A DNA stretch of 64,000 nt from Tubiluchus corallicola (GCA_030141605.1 JAQGDQ010000085.1:436001-500000), one strand, 5' to 3'. Positions 30,601-45,171 are shown, numbered from the stretch's first letter. The notes: generated by a model not told the origin, from the letters alone. Made by a program: numbers and translations.

Positions 30601-33600
30601 GATTTTTACTGTTTCAGTTAACACGTATTTTCATAATCTTGCCGTTGCCATTATCGTAATAATGTACTTCAATCAATGGGCATAAATCACAAACTGCGGT
30701 CACGACTCCCCAAAAAAGAGTGATGAGCCTTTTTCTGGAGGTCATGGAGGGTCCAACTGTATGTATATTCAGCTCGCCCGAACGGGGATGAATTTTCAGC
30801 CTCGGCGCTGGCTCGAACGCATGCGCGGACCGCAATAATAAACATTTTTTGTTATTGCTCTCTCTGCTGTGATTAATCTTCTAAATTTCAAAGTAATGTA
30901 TCTGCCATATAAAATTTTGCTACGTCTTCAGAAGGCTTATAAAGGTGGGGGTCATGGTGGGTTTGGTACTACTGAAAGGGGTGACGTGCAGGAGAAGTTT
31001 GATAACACTGGTATAAAAAACGCGTAATATCCACTGCTGTTAGAACACAGGTTCCTGCGCCAAAAAGGCGCTCCCTTATAATTCCACCATCCGGCTTGTC
31101 TAGATTCTGCTCAAAATTAGCTCTAGTCCAACAACAATCTCGGTGGTTATCAGATTGATCGCTTCTAATTGACACAGATGTGCTGCCCTCAGGCGAAGAG
31201 AAATCTGCATTCCTTTGCTCATCTTAGGTACATGTAAGTACTGTAGAAACAAATAATTTCCGAACACTGCAATAACCAAGTGTAGACCTAACAAATTTTG
31301 GCACAAAAGAACATTTTATACCAAACTTACCGAATTTTTAAACCAAACTTAAAAACAAGGAACGTGAAAAGTTGGAATACAACCTGTATTCAAACCAAGG
31401 GCCTTCTGCTAACATTGCAGACACCTTGACCACTAAGCTACAATATTCCATCAGCGATCAAAACAGTCCAAAGCTCACCCTTTATACCTGGCCTATCAAA
31501 TTCAGAATTTCCAGTGTTAGATCGCTCACACTAAAGTGGTTCTACCAAATTAGATTATCATTTTTTATTTTAACGATTTTGAGCCTGAAATCCTGTGGAT
31601 ATTTAATTGTCATTATAAGCTTAATGTCACGATCATTATCAGTGTTACTCAATTCATTAAGTTTTGATACCAAACTTGAAAGACGGGAATTGCGAGAAAG
31701 TTGATTTGAACAAAGTACTTTCTCGTTAAAGGCAGACACATTAGACTATAGAGCACCGCATTCCTTAACTTTTAAGGACAGTCCAAAGTTCATCTCTCAT
31801 AAATGACCAACAAAAAGCTCACTGAAGCTATAAACTAGAAGTCATAGTGAAAGCCATATGTCATGTACTTTTAAAAAGTGGCTGCTGAAACCACTGCGCG
31901 GCTCCATATATGAACAAGGCAACTGAGGTTAAGTTAATTAAGTAAATACAGAAACCTAGTGCAAGTTTTTTCTACAAAAATAGCTACAGAATCTACAGTA
32001 CAGATTTTCACTACTACTGAAGATACAAAAGAGATATTAGAGAAGTAACTATTCAGACAGTTTAGAACTTTGAAGAAGTATTTTCTGAAGTGTTTTTTCG
32101 TTGAACTTGAAGGAAACACGCTTTTGCTTTTCGCATTAACAACCACATTTTGCCCTTTAGCAGCAAGTGGTCAGGCAGATTTGCTATAGGTCACATTTAT
32201 GACACACAAGAACAAAATTTATGTCCGAGTGAAAAGTCCGATGTTTTTATAACTTTCGTTGTCACTGGTTGGCTAGCTAGCGGGCTTGTGTTTAGATGAA
32301 AAGAGCATTCGGCAGATCAATGTTTTACACTTTGCCGTGGCCTTTGGGTAATTTCAGAAACAGCTTCAGTTAGATCATAGGAAAATTGATTAGATCATTA
32401 CGAGAAATCTTTCGTGTTTCGTTTGGTAACTCAGCGGGCTTCTTTTAGAGCTATTGAAATATGATTCATCTGATTTGACGGTATCAGAGCTCTTGGAAGT
32501 GCTCAACTGATGGTAATTCACGAAAAAGAAACAGTAGGTTAAGACAAAATGCAAGTTAAATCTGATGTTACCCTAATTAAGTTTTGATACCAAACTTGAA
32601 AGATAGGTAATGTGAAAAAGTTGGAATGCGGCTTGGTTTTGAACCAGTTATCTTCTATTTACATTGCAGACGCTTAAACCACTAGGTTACCGCGTTCCAC
32701 ATGGTGAGGAGTCTAAAGTTCATGCCTTATAAAAGTTAGCCAACAAAATTCAACATTTTCAAGTTATCGTTATAAGTTAAATGATATTAATTGATAATTA
32801 TTAAGCTATAGTCCTAATTGCTAATGTGTAGCTATAACTACACACACACCTGGAATACGCAATTGAATTTGGACTGTAAAAGTAACGGAGATAAATTATT
32901 TCAAATAATAGTTATTGTTTTTCTGCGACATCAAGGTGTCTGCATCATTACTGTAACATATAAATGAAGTAGGAAAAAACTTTGCATAGAAAGATTCAAA
33001 TGTTGGATAAATCCTGCCCCGGTTCTGGATCCACCCTAGCAAAATTGGTAGCAAAGCTGAATCCACCATAGCAAAGTACTATGAAGAAGTCAATATCAAC
33101 TAAGCATGCTCTCACTACCGAGAGATTTGCATTAGTGAAATTGGCTCTTTCTTGGACATTCAATATACAGCAGCACGGACAAACGATTTTATCTCTGATC
33201 ATTCTGTTGTGCACTTCGCTACTAGCTGCAATCAACCGATAAAATACTGTCTGCCGAAACGATTCTTAAACGTTCTCAGTCACATAAAGACTTTACTGAG
33301 ATCTGTTCACATTTGGAATATGTCTAACATCATCATTCAGACTACTCTGTATATTTGCATAATCGAGTGTGTATTTGCAGAAAAACTTCAATTATTTTTG
33401 GCGATTTCTGGTGATTTATCGAATAGCTGAGCTGTAATAACAAACTGCCTATAATTTAAAGAGGGAGATAGGAAAACGAAAACTTATTGACATAATTTAA
33501 ACGCATTTAACCGGAGTGGAAAAAACTATCGATACCTGTCAACATGGACATATACAAACGTATACAACCATACATACAAACATTGTTAAGCAGAAAAGCT

Positions 33601-36600
33601 GAAAAGATGTTGCAAGCATGCACACCAGCAGTTATTGTTTCGCAGGCCTTACTGGGCATTTTTATACATCGGCCCAAACAAGATCAATAACCACTCAAAG
33701 TAACGAGCTACAGTAACAAGCTGAATACATAAATACATGTCTAGAGAAATGGAATACACACTACTGATTTGCTAGTAATAGTACTAGAAGGTATCTGATA
33801 GTGATAGAAGGTACCTGATAGTGATAGAAGATACCTGATAGTGATAGAAGATATCTGATAGTGACAGAAGGTACCTGATAGTGACAGAAGGTATCTGATA
33901 GTGATAGAAGATACCTGATAGTGATAGAAAGTACCTGATAGTGATAGAAGGTACATGATAGTGATAGCAGGTGCCTGATAGTGATAGAAGGTATCTGATA
34001 GTGAAAGAAGGTTCCTGGCAGTTACAGAAGGTACATGATAGTAATAGAAGGTATATAATACTGATGGAAGGTATCTGATAGTAATAGAAGGCATTGAGCA
34101 TTGAAAATTAACCCAATCTTATTCTTTAACAAGAACAAAAAAGTTATCTAATTTTAATAGTAAAATTAGATATAATAATAATATTAAGCCTAGCCAACAC
34201 AAAAATAACTGCGTTCTTGCAAAAATAAATCCAGTGCTGACTGTAAGAAATACTAAGATGCAGGTGCTGAAGTAATGGACAGACGCAGTTGACAAAAAGA
34301 ATCATATAAATCGCATGAAAGCTATACTAAATTAGAAACTGTGAAAAGTTTTTGCATCTCCACTGAGATTTGTCTCAAGATCTTCTGCTGTCAAGGCAGC
34401 TACGCTAACTAATTACACCACAAAGGTTTTTCAAATTCAGAAACTTATGCTACAAACTACCAGATACCTAATGAGCACAAAAATAACTGTACTCTTACAA
34501 AAATGAATCCAGCAGTCTTGCTGGTTCTAAGAGTTACTAAGGTATCAGTGCTACTAAGTTTACTAAGTACTAGACGAAGATTGTTGATGAAAAGAATCAT
34601 ATAAACCTAGGAAAGCAATACTAAATTAAAAAAGTCTGAAAATTTTTTAACCTCCACTGGGACAACAACCAAAAAGCTTTTGCTGCTGATCCCAATTCTA
34701 CTTTCAAAGCAGCTATATGCCAATCATTACATCACTGAGGCAGTCGACTTTTTAGATTCGGAAATTTACGCTACATGAGCTACTAGATGTCTAACCTTTG
34801 TTTTTATTAAAAATAACTCATGCAGTTTTGCTGGTCACAGAGATTAGTGAGACACAAGTGTTGAAGTCTACTAACTACTGGACGAAGTTAATGCAAAGAA
34901 CAGCGAGTTGATACCCAATAGACGTGCGACCCAAATATCTAGGATTACAAAATTAAGCGACTACAAGTTTACACACTTAGAAGGACTGATGTTTGTCTAG
35001 CCAGGATGTCATCCCAACAGTGGTGAATAATGGAAAATGTCAACTTGCGATATCGATAGAGTGGCTTCGTGGAAGATTACAGAGAGCCAGAATAACTCTT
35101 GATCCTGTGCGCCATGACTGGCTTCATAAGATAGGGTAAAGTCAAGCTTTCACCCTCAGGCAGAGGTCATGGGTAAATCTTCAACTCATTTATAAAATAT
35201 TACTTAAGAAATGAAATTGAAGAGAAATTACACATTATACAATCACATCAATGCAACTGTGCCAGAATTTTTCCTTATGAGCGACGCAGATAATTTTTTA
35301 TACTTGATGGGCAGCGCTGATTTAGAAGTAAATTAAGGCATTTATTGATTATGTTTAAAAAGGCGTTTTTAAGACATGATGAACAATATACAATGTGAAC
35401 ATATCATTTAAAAAGAAACCAGATAAGTGATAATCTATTTTAAATACTAAAAAGTAAAATAACTATCAGGAGCGATTTTATAATATTCGTTTCATCAATA
35501 ATTATTTGTTTATTGTATATGTATATGATGTATATGCAGTGTAACTATATTTAAAAATTGAAATTGTATGTATGTCTTGTTTTTTTTTGTATTGTATGTA
35601 TTTTTGGCACTAATAAATATGAAATATAAATGTTTCACGTAGATACAAAATGGTCCTCAATAATTCGTTTTCCACCTTGTATGACATGACGACCAAATCA
35701 ACACCCTTTACCTTATTTTACCTATGCATATACAGTAAATGGGTTAATAAAACCTTACATACGTTATTTACAGACAGTACCTACTTACGTCTCTCACTCA
35801 CAATACCAGGAAGGATCACAAAAGTCTATTTTTTAAATACGCGCCATTCAAACTTTGGTTTTCTAAATAAGGACCAACTCTTAATTCATTTTTCGTGAAG
35901 ATGTTCTGAACAGAATTCACTTCAGTGTCAATGTGACTGCCACGAAGAGCTCAAAAGAGGAACAACTTAGCGATCTGCACTGTAGTGTTACAGGTTACGG
36001 CCAATTTCTTCACGAATCCTTACAACAGCATATAATTGCTATTTGCTAAGCAGTTTTTTACACTTAAAGGAAAGATCAAGACTTCTGGGAAATTAGGTTT
36101 ATTTCAATGTTCGCGAAAAACGTTAGGTTTTTGCAATAAAAGTCCGATAAGCGTTTCGTGTAATTGGTAAAATCGCGATCATTTTGAGTGTCCATTCTTC
36201 CACCAATGACGTCATTCGTCAACCGAACAAGCGCACTGTCAATTTCGTTAAAAGTATAATAACTTTTTACAAAAGTTAGATGACTGATTTTGCAATATTT
36301 TTGCACAAACATTAGGTAAACCAACTGACAGAAGTTTAAATTAGTTTAAGCAGCACGCGCTTACAGAAAGCCATGATGTGCTTACAAAAAGTCACGAATT
36401 CCACCACAAACGTCATCATTTTTAAGCGGCGGCTACTATCATGCCAGAAAATTTCTATACAGTGGCAGTATAAATTAATTTTCGGCTTCATAGACAGTTT
36501 TTTTGCAAATTCTTTGTTATATTTTTCTATGTTTAAGTGATAACAGTAAAAAAAACCAACATGCTAGGTGAATTGTACTTTCCTTTAACCCGCTAATGAA

Positions 36601-39600
36601 CAATCTTGTGGTAAAATTATGATAAAAGCGTTGCATTATTTAACACAGTATGCTTAAGCTCATGTACGAGACGTTTAACAGCATACGTTTGTTTCACTTT
36701 TATCACCATTTCAATGTGAATTTAAAAGAAATTTCGAAGAAGATTATTGTCTAGAATAAGCCTTTCATACTTTTGTTGTTCGCATGCGCAGTTGCTGCAG
36801 GTCAAAGGTTAAGTGTACTACAACAACGCATCTTAACTACAACCGTCACGTGCCGTGTGGGTAAAGTACCGCGTCAATACAAGTAACTTCAGTTGTTTTA
36901 CGCGGACTTTACAATAATGCATTTACTAGCAGGATTTTGCTTGGGAACAAGAAAATAATAAACTAGGTAAGCTTCTAACTAGATGTTAAAACTGTTACTA
37001 TTGCAAAGCATAGGCTGCGATGCGTTATAAAGCATACACAAATGCGCTGTCTGGTACAGTTGACCTTTTTCACGATCATCATCAATCACTGGAACTGTGA
37101 AAAGGCTTATCATTACTAGGACTACTTTAATAAAAGCCCGTTTTCAGTTTCACCAAATACACGTTCTTTGGCTAAATAAAAAAAATGGAAAAAATGTTAA
37201 ATATTTAAAAATTATGCAAGTTGTAATCACATTTTTTAAGTATCTTGGCGTTAACTGGTCTGCGTTTACTAGGCTCTCAAGCAGCAGAAACGGTTTAACC
37301 TAATGAAACATCACTTGTGGCTACTCTCAAAGACATAAGCGGAAAATGATCAAACGTCGAACTTAATAAACATAAAATCATATTAAGGGCTTAGCGTAAT
37401 GCAGTCATTATTCAGTCACAATTAACCATAAAACAAAGGCAATTATATTTTTTACCACGCGATTGTAATGGCGCGTTCTGACTACAGAGGCAAGATTAAG
37501 CGCAAGTTTTCTCTGAGAGTAAATTGTAAGTGTGAACGGCTTTGTAAGTTCTCTCGCACGTTATTCAAAACTCGGTGAGAGTTGTTGAGAGTTCTTGCGC
37601 AACTTGCGGGAGAACTTGCAAAGCTGTTCGTACTCGCGGGTTTACTCTCAGAGAGAACTTGTGCAAGAATTTGCAAGAGAACTTTCTAGTCTGAACGCGC
37701 CATAACGTTGGTTGCAAGCTTGGAAAGGTAAAAAAGTTGAGGTAGTAACCGTGCATGCAAATACACGGTGCATTTTACCAGTTACTGCCGTTGCCAGAAC
37801 AGCCAAAAAACACTTTTACATCGCCGGATAATCGTCGCCGTTCATCTTTTAACAGACCTCTGAAATAAAATTCCTGATCAATCTTTGACAATAGCCTTAC
37901 AGGAGTCTATCCATCTCGTCTTTATCCCGGCAGAAATTCACCAGACAGTTTCTTAATATCCGCTTGAGGAGACAAAAACTTCAGCCATCGATTTAGTAAT
38001 CTTATCAAATAGGAACTTAATTGAACATGTTTAGATGGAAAATAACGCGTTTATTATATCTACACTCATTACATGTTGCACATCATTGGGCACATCAGCA
38101 AGAGGCCTGGCGGAATAAATTAACAAACTTTGATGCTGATGCTTAAAATATTTATACTAAAACGATGTGGTGAACAATAATTACTGTGCAACAGTTATGA
38201 AACGAATAGACGACGACGGATTGCTGTTGATGTAGAGAAAGTGACAAACTTGTTTGGTCAGATGTCAGATAACGTTACAGCCTGCTTTCTGAAGACTAGA
38301 AATACGTTATTTATTACAAATGATAAAAAGGGTAAGTTAAGCAACTAGTAATAGCTTATGAAAAAAATACAAATTTCTTATTTTTTTATTTCACATTCGT
38401 CAAATATTAACATTAAAAATAAACTGTAAAACAATAAAAACATGAATGTGGGAGAGACATAAAGAGACAAGCTGTTTACATACGCCTATCATACACAAGA
38501 AATTTATCAAAATTCAAAAACGTCAATCTGTTTTTGATAAGGTTAAAATTGTCTGCAGTGACCAAAGGTGCGTCATTAACCGAGCTGGGTAAGGAGTTCC
38601 ATACTTGGATATCATGGAGACGAAAAACCCAAAACCTTTATTATTTGCTCCACGAATATACAGCTTGAGACTATGGTTACTTTACGTTCTATCAGAGAGT
38701 GCTCTTGTAAAAAAAAATTTCAGGGTCTAAATCAACATCCCAAAGAATTGTTTTTGTAACACATGACTAAATAATTTAGTAATCGTCTCTCCTTTAACGA
38801 TCTTAAATGAAAGGTTTTGAGTCTTTCTGGATAACATAGCAGGTGCAATAGCACAGACATGATTGCACAAAGAACAAAACCACAATTAACTAATATTCAA
38901 ACTTGAGAAAGACAGGAAATATTTAAAAATGGAACACAGCCTAGATTAGGACCAAGGGCCTTCTGCTTACAACCCAGACGCTTCACTGGGTCACTGTATT
39001 CCCCAGTAATCAAGGCAGTCCAATGTTGATTCTTCTGACTAACCGATTTCAGCATTTCCTATATTAGATTGCTCTAATAAGTCATTCTAAATAATTACGT
39101 TATTTTTTTTATTGATCAACACCGTGACAAAGTCTTTACCACACTAAGTAGCCTTCTACCCAGCGAGTTGTAATTCGTAAAAGATCACAGCGTACGTTAT
39201 AATTTAATTAGAACTTTTTCAACGGCATCGTTTTTGGAAAATGGTTTTTGTGTTTTTTGGAAATTCTTCAGTAATAATCACTTTTACTACAAATTGTAAT
39301 TCGTTTGTTTTTTACAGAGCTATTGGTTTTGTGTCACTACATTAATGTAGTCGCATATATTTGCTACATAAGCGCGTTAAGTTGCTGCTAAATTCATTTA
39401 GACGTAGGCATTACGTGCCGATAATAAGGCATTACCTCAAGAATTTTCATTTAAACAGGGAACATTTCTTACCAAAGCTTGAAATAATAAAATTAAGAGT
39501 AACCACTCCTTAAAACTCTTTGAAATTTTTCTCAAATCGTATCTTTCCAATATGGAACTGATTGCCTGCTTCTGTAAATGATTCGCCATTAGTAAAAGAC

Positions 39601-42600
39601 TCGAACATGTTGATTTAACAAGGTTTGTTGAATTCGATAGACATGTCTAAGTAGCTTTGCTCTGTGTGTCCTCCTGCACGTCTTAATAAGTGCTAATTAT
39701 GTAGTATGCTGGTAGTTGTACTGTATTTTCATTTTTTATGAACGTTTTTTTATGTACTACATAGATATGAACAAACTAAACTAAACTAATCCAACTGAAT
39801 TAGGGAAACGAAAAATAAAACTAATCTCTACTAATTTCATCTTTCTTTGAACTAGTTTTAAGTGATAAATTAATCAATTTTGTTTTTTTACTAACTAAGT
39901 TGAACTAAAATGGAAATAACTTTGTTTTATAATGTTTAATTGCATGACAAAGTAAAAATTAATTTCTATTCTATTCTAAAGAATGCTGCCCACAGCTCAG
40001 TGAAATTCTGGAACTACAAACGCTTTTATGACATTTACTGTGAATTTCAAGTCAAAAGCTTTCCTATAAGTACTCTCTCGGTCACTTAACTGTGCTTAAC
40101 ATTTTTCCAACAATCGATTCACATCTCTGTATAAAGATTATTCTCTCCTCGACAACAAGTTTTCGCCTAAGCGCTACAGATTTCCCAAGGCGAATACGTT
40201 TTATTTTGTAAAGCTGCTTGTTGCCCGTCCACATAACAATTGATTCGACCAGCATTACGCTTTGATAAGTGGCCGACGCATTGGAAAACGCATCTAATCT
40301 GAATAGAGCTTCTGGATAATTTCACATAAAGCTGACAAATCATCCTTGAAAAGAACTGAAAAAACATTATTCACATTTGACCGCTCAATTTTATATTTGC
40401 AGAACGATATAACGTTAATGTGTGCATAGCATTAATATAACACACAAGATCAGAGATGGGCTAATAGCTATTCTCGAGCTTATAATACCCCAAACAAGAA
40501 AATAGGTAGTGAAGCCGATGAGGATCAGGGTTAGGTTTCCGGATCAGGGTTATGGTCAGGGTTAGGGTGTGTGTGGAAATGCAAACTTCTTCCCTATCCT
40601 CAATAACCACCACTTTGTTTTCATTCATATGCTAAGATATGAACAACTTTACAATTTTAACTCTTTACAGTTAAATCTAGAAATCGAAGCACTAATGTGC
40701 TTGAATCCGGCATTTCCCACTTGCTCGTTTCTTGCAAAGTAAATAGTTTTCATAAGAAAATCATAGGAAGTTGTCACAGTACGTTTTTTTTGACAAAAAA
40801 TAGAATACACGTTATTCGGGTAAATCTATTTACACATTAAAATGAAAAAGGGGTCCGTTATGGTCTACGCCATGAAACACAGTATCTATGATTGATCCGC
40901 AGTCATTTACAATGAAAACTGCAGCTTGTGTTAGTGTTTATCCGCAAACATAAATGTGACGCCACACCACCACCAACAACAACCACAACAACAACAACAA
41001 CAGTAATAAGAATATGACCAAGCTTTGGGTCTCGCGCTTCGTTCCAGATCCAAAAACAACTCTGAATTACTCAGAATTACCCAATTAGATGTCAGTACTC
41101 AATCTTCGAAAGCAAAAATAATCGATAAGTAGACTGATCGTGGATATCTGATCAAAATGCATTTGGCTTTAAAAAAATGGGGGGGATATTCTCATCAAAA
41201 TTATAAAATCGCGAAGTTTCTAGATTTAATTCAGCTTCCGTCAATTCTGGGTCGTTAATCTCTCGTTTAGGATAAGTAAATAAAACCACTCAGTTCAACA
41301 CTCGTCATACCAATGAACTGAGAGTGTTTGCCATAACATAATGGCTCCAAATTGCTTACTGAAATACCATTTCTGTGGCATTAGGCAGCAGATATTAGGG
41401 GCTAATTGTCCATAATGAGCGAAGAGTAGCCCAACAAATTATAGGGTGAATAAATACTTGTTCGCGTGTAGCAGATCTTTGCAGCACACGTTCACATGCA
41501 GACAATGCACACGCCACATATGGTTTCAAAGCTTATTTTGTGTGCCAGTTAAAGTGGGAAGTCAAAAGTCGGATGCTAGAAGTCACTAACATGTTAAAGC
41601 CAAAAACTTTTTTCAGATTATTGGACCTTAAACGACAGCAAAAAAGCGCAAATATCACATCTGTAAATGCAAGATTGTACGCTACGTCGTCCAACGATAT
41701 TTGTAAATGCATCACAAGTCATCGAATCCAGGTAAAAAAGTCACATGAAAAGGGGCAACAAAAAAGAAATAAACATAACCCTAACCCTAACTCTAACCCC
41801 AAAACCTAAACCAGCCAAAATTCATTGTGACTTTTTTCTTTGAACTTTGGTTCCTGTGATTTTATTATCTGTGTTTTGTCATCAAACAAAAATATGAGGT
41901 ATTCCAACTCTTGTCGCCTACGAAGTAGAAGCTATTGGAATGTTCAAAGTAGATGACATTAACAACACAAACAGGCGCAAACTACTACAGTATTGACGAT
42001 TTTCGAGCTGTAATTTTACAGTACAGAACTGAGAATCATGAAACCAGCCAAAAAGAGATCGTGACTGGAATAATGGTAACAAAAATTATAGTAAAACAAA
42101 GAAATTTTAAAACAGTCTGCTCATGGGTTCTATTTGGAAATACAACTAACGAAAGTCGAAAGTGTACCCAGCACCCTTACTGCAAAGTCTATCAACATAC
42201 AGCATCCATCGTTCAGTGACTCTCACAAGCAGAATAAGAAGTAAAGTCTTGTTTTCAGGCTTGTGAAAAATTATTACAGTAAGAATGTTCCATAACAATG
42301 GTCTAGGAGCACAGGAAACATTCTATAATATAAGTTCCATTTGAAAACCCATACTGAGAAAACAATAAGTAGGCATAGTATTTTAACAATGAGACCTTCT
42401 CAGGTCCTGAGTAATAAAAGGAATAGTTCTGAGCCTTTATCATAATTATAAATGAATTCACGGTTGAGTCCAGTCTTATACCATGTTTATTTTCTGTTGA
42501 ATTCTGTGTCACAAATATTGGTGGAATTCATCTTTAAAATGTTATGAAATAGGCTTGCTTAACATATATAAACATGTTCACTCCATGATGAAGTTGAGTC

Positions 42601-45112
42601 ACCAGAAATGCACTGAAACTTCGAATGGATAAATGGAGCAAACTGATTCAATGACAAAAGCTGACATTATTTAAGTTTGGTTAAGTATAAACCACATTCA
42701 TTTATTGTTCAACTCTTAGTCAATCTGTGCTTCAAAACTGCACTAGAAAGAATCCATTCAACGAAATCTTTCAACATAGACTGATGTACTCAAACAATGC
42801 AGAAGTTTGCAAGTTCACACTGAGGAATAGTTCACATTTGAAAATACAAATGCGGAAAATCTTAAGGTTGAGTTTTAAGGTGCTTTAGCAATGGAGAAAA
42901 ACAATTTATTACTGGCTTTGAACTCAGTAGAAGAAATGGAGGCAAACTGATGACACCATTCACTCCAGGAAATGAAAGTAACGTTAAGCCTGAGATTAAG
43001 GCATCTGAAAACAAGTACAAAGATGAATCTACTAAAAAGTTCAGAAATGCTTCTAAATGATTCGAAAGAAGATTCTAAAAGCCCCAAAGATACCACCAGT
43101 GGTGCTGCAACTGCACTATTTAATATGCCTTTATATGCCAACAATCAATCTCCAGCACATACCCCTGAAACGACTAAAGGTGAAACCAACAGGCCCTTCC
43201 TGAGCCACACCACTGCATCTCCTAAAAGAAAATCAAAAAAGATGACTTCACCAAGTAGGAAATCAGCAGCTGGTACTGCCAACTTAACACCAGCAGATGA
43301 TCCTAATGCTAGTGGCGTACAGACATGGCCTCAGAAAGTTCTGGAATACGCAATGGCAAGTGGGTGCTTGCAGACGAGTGCTGGAAGCTGCCTCAAGAGG
43401 ACTTTCAATATGAATGGAGCAAAAACAGCATCAAACACCGACATAAGAGATACCTCCAATCAACCTCCAGATCAATCCAATGTCATTGCAGAAACTCCAG
43501 CAGAACCTAACTATCTGCAAAAATTCTCGATTGATAAATCCCCCGATGAAAGTGTGCGCACAGAAGATGGTGGTGCAGTTCAAGTAAGTGAAGATATGGC
43601 AGATGCTGCTCAAAGATGTAGTGATGCTGCAAAAACACTAGCAGTCCCAATAAAATCAGAGGCTAATTTGAAAGAGCCTTCCTCAAAAAGTCATTCAACT
43701 GTACCATCAGTGCCTTTCTCATTCGATGATGTATCATCACCAGCAGTAGAGCCTTCCAATATAAGAACTGAAAGAAAAAGGACTTGCAAATGTTGTAAAT
43801 GTTCATTAGTGTGAAGGTGATCGGAAATTCACCAAAGTAATAGCTCCACAAAACAGAAAAGGATAATAATCTATCCAGCAAAACTTTATACAAATAGAAC
43901 TAATTGGCATTTTGCACAGACATGTTTCATGATGAGTTAAAATGAAATTGTTAAGTTAAAGCAGCAAACTTAGCAGAGAAATGTAATTAGATGACACTAT
44001 AATAAATTCATGAAAGCAGCAACAAAACACATGAACACTTGATTTCAAAAAAATATTTCATGTGTTGCAATACTATTTTAGGTAATTTTATAATGGATCT
44101 AATGTGTTATGCAATTATTTGCTTGTATATTGTGTGTATATACTTGTATAAGACAATAAAAAACTAAAATGCTAAACTATACTTGTTAAGAACCAGTACA
44201 GAGATTCATTAATTTATTTATCAAGGCCTACAACTGTCTAGTGTATAGTTTTTATGCGAGGATAAAAGCAAAATGTCAGAATTCTTGTCTACGAAAATAT
44301 TACATTTCAAAGAACTTCCTACTTTAGTTTGAATCACTTGTCTTTGTATGTAGTTTGTTATTAATTGTACCGTGATTTTTTTTTCAAAAGAAGGTAAAAT
44401 TTTACATATAAGTCAATACAAAATATGTATAAAATTACATGTCAATCACAGAACACAATTAAGTGATAATTTTATAAAACTTATACAATGTCTGCTGTGA
44501 ATGGCTTCATTATCGTGAGAGTATCTTATGAAATCATAAGCGTATGGCAGATATAAATTTGCACACCAGCCAAGAACCGTATGCATTTTCTCCATTTTGC
44601 ACACTTGCAGTATGTTTCTGATTAAGCACCCCAGTGAAAACCAGTGTGCTGTTTAGGTGCTGTGGTTCCTTATTATGAACTCAATGCTATATCACTTATC
44701 ACTTAGTATGTTGCCTCTGTCTTCACCAGTGCTTTTGCCACCTGCCTGGTGGTTACTATTATAATCATGCGCTGCAGTAAGGGGCTCATCTAACACCTCT
44801 GTTCCTTTTTCCATATTCGTAATTCACTTATTTTACCAACACTATATTCCATTGTAAAGAAATTTAGCATACAGCAATATCACAAAATACCTTTACAATA
44901 AGTAAAAGAGTAAACATATACAATCTAGGCAAAATGTTAACTGGCTTTACTGCAGCCTATCACCAGTATCTATAGCGTGCATATATTGCAGAACCCTCAA
45001 AAAGCCAAAGCTTGTAAGACTTTGAACTTGGACCAATGATTAGTTAACACAAAAATATGCAGATGAAATTATGCTAATAGCTGAAATGACAAAAAGAGAA
45101 AGAAACGGAAGG

Positions 45113-45171
<59 letters not shown>

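Noticed and set aside
31374-31449. A functional tRNA-Thr(TGT) gene
   Set aside because: The 76-nt segment is tRNA-shaped but its T arm is weak and it lies in a repeated unit with at least three other copies sharing flanks. A SINE head is the better reading.
33741-34101. Two overlapping antisense ORFs of 105 and 117 codons
   Set aside because: They are frames through the 20-bp minisatellite, with strict 20-residue periodicity.
41777-41815. CCCTAACCCTAACTCTAACCCC tract as a telomere or chromosome-end remnant
   Set aside because: Only about four degenerate units inside a gene intron; an interstitial simple repeat.
43431-43893. Antisense ORFs over the CaaX-like gene
   Set aside because: Shadows of the plus-strand coding frame, without independent features.
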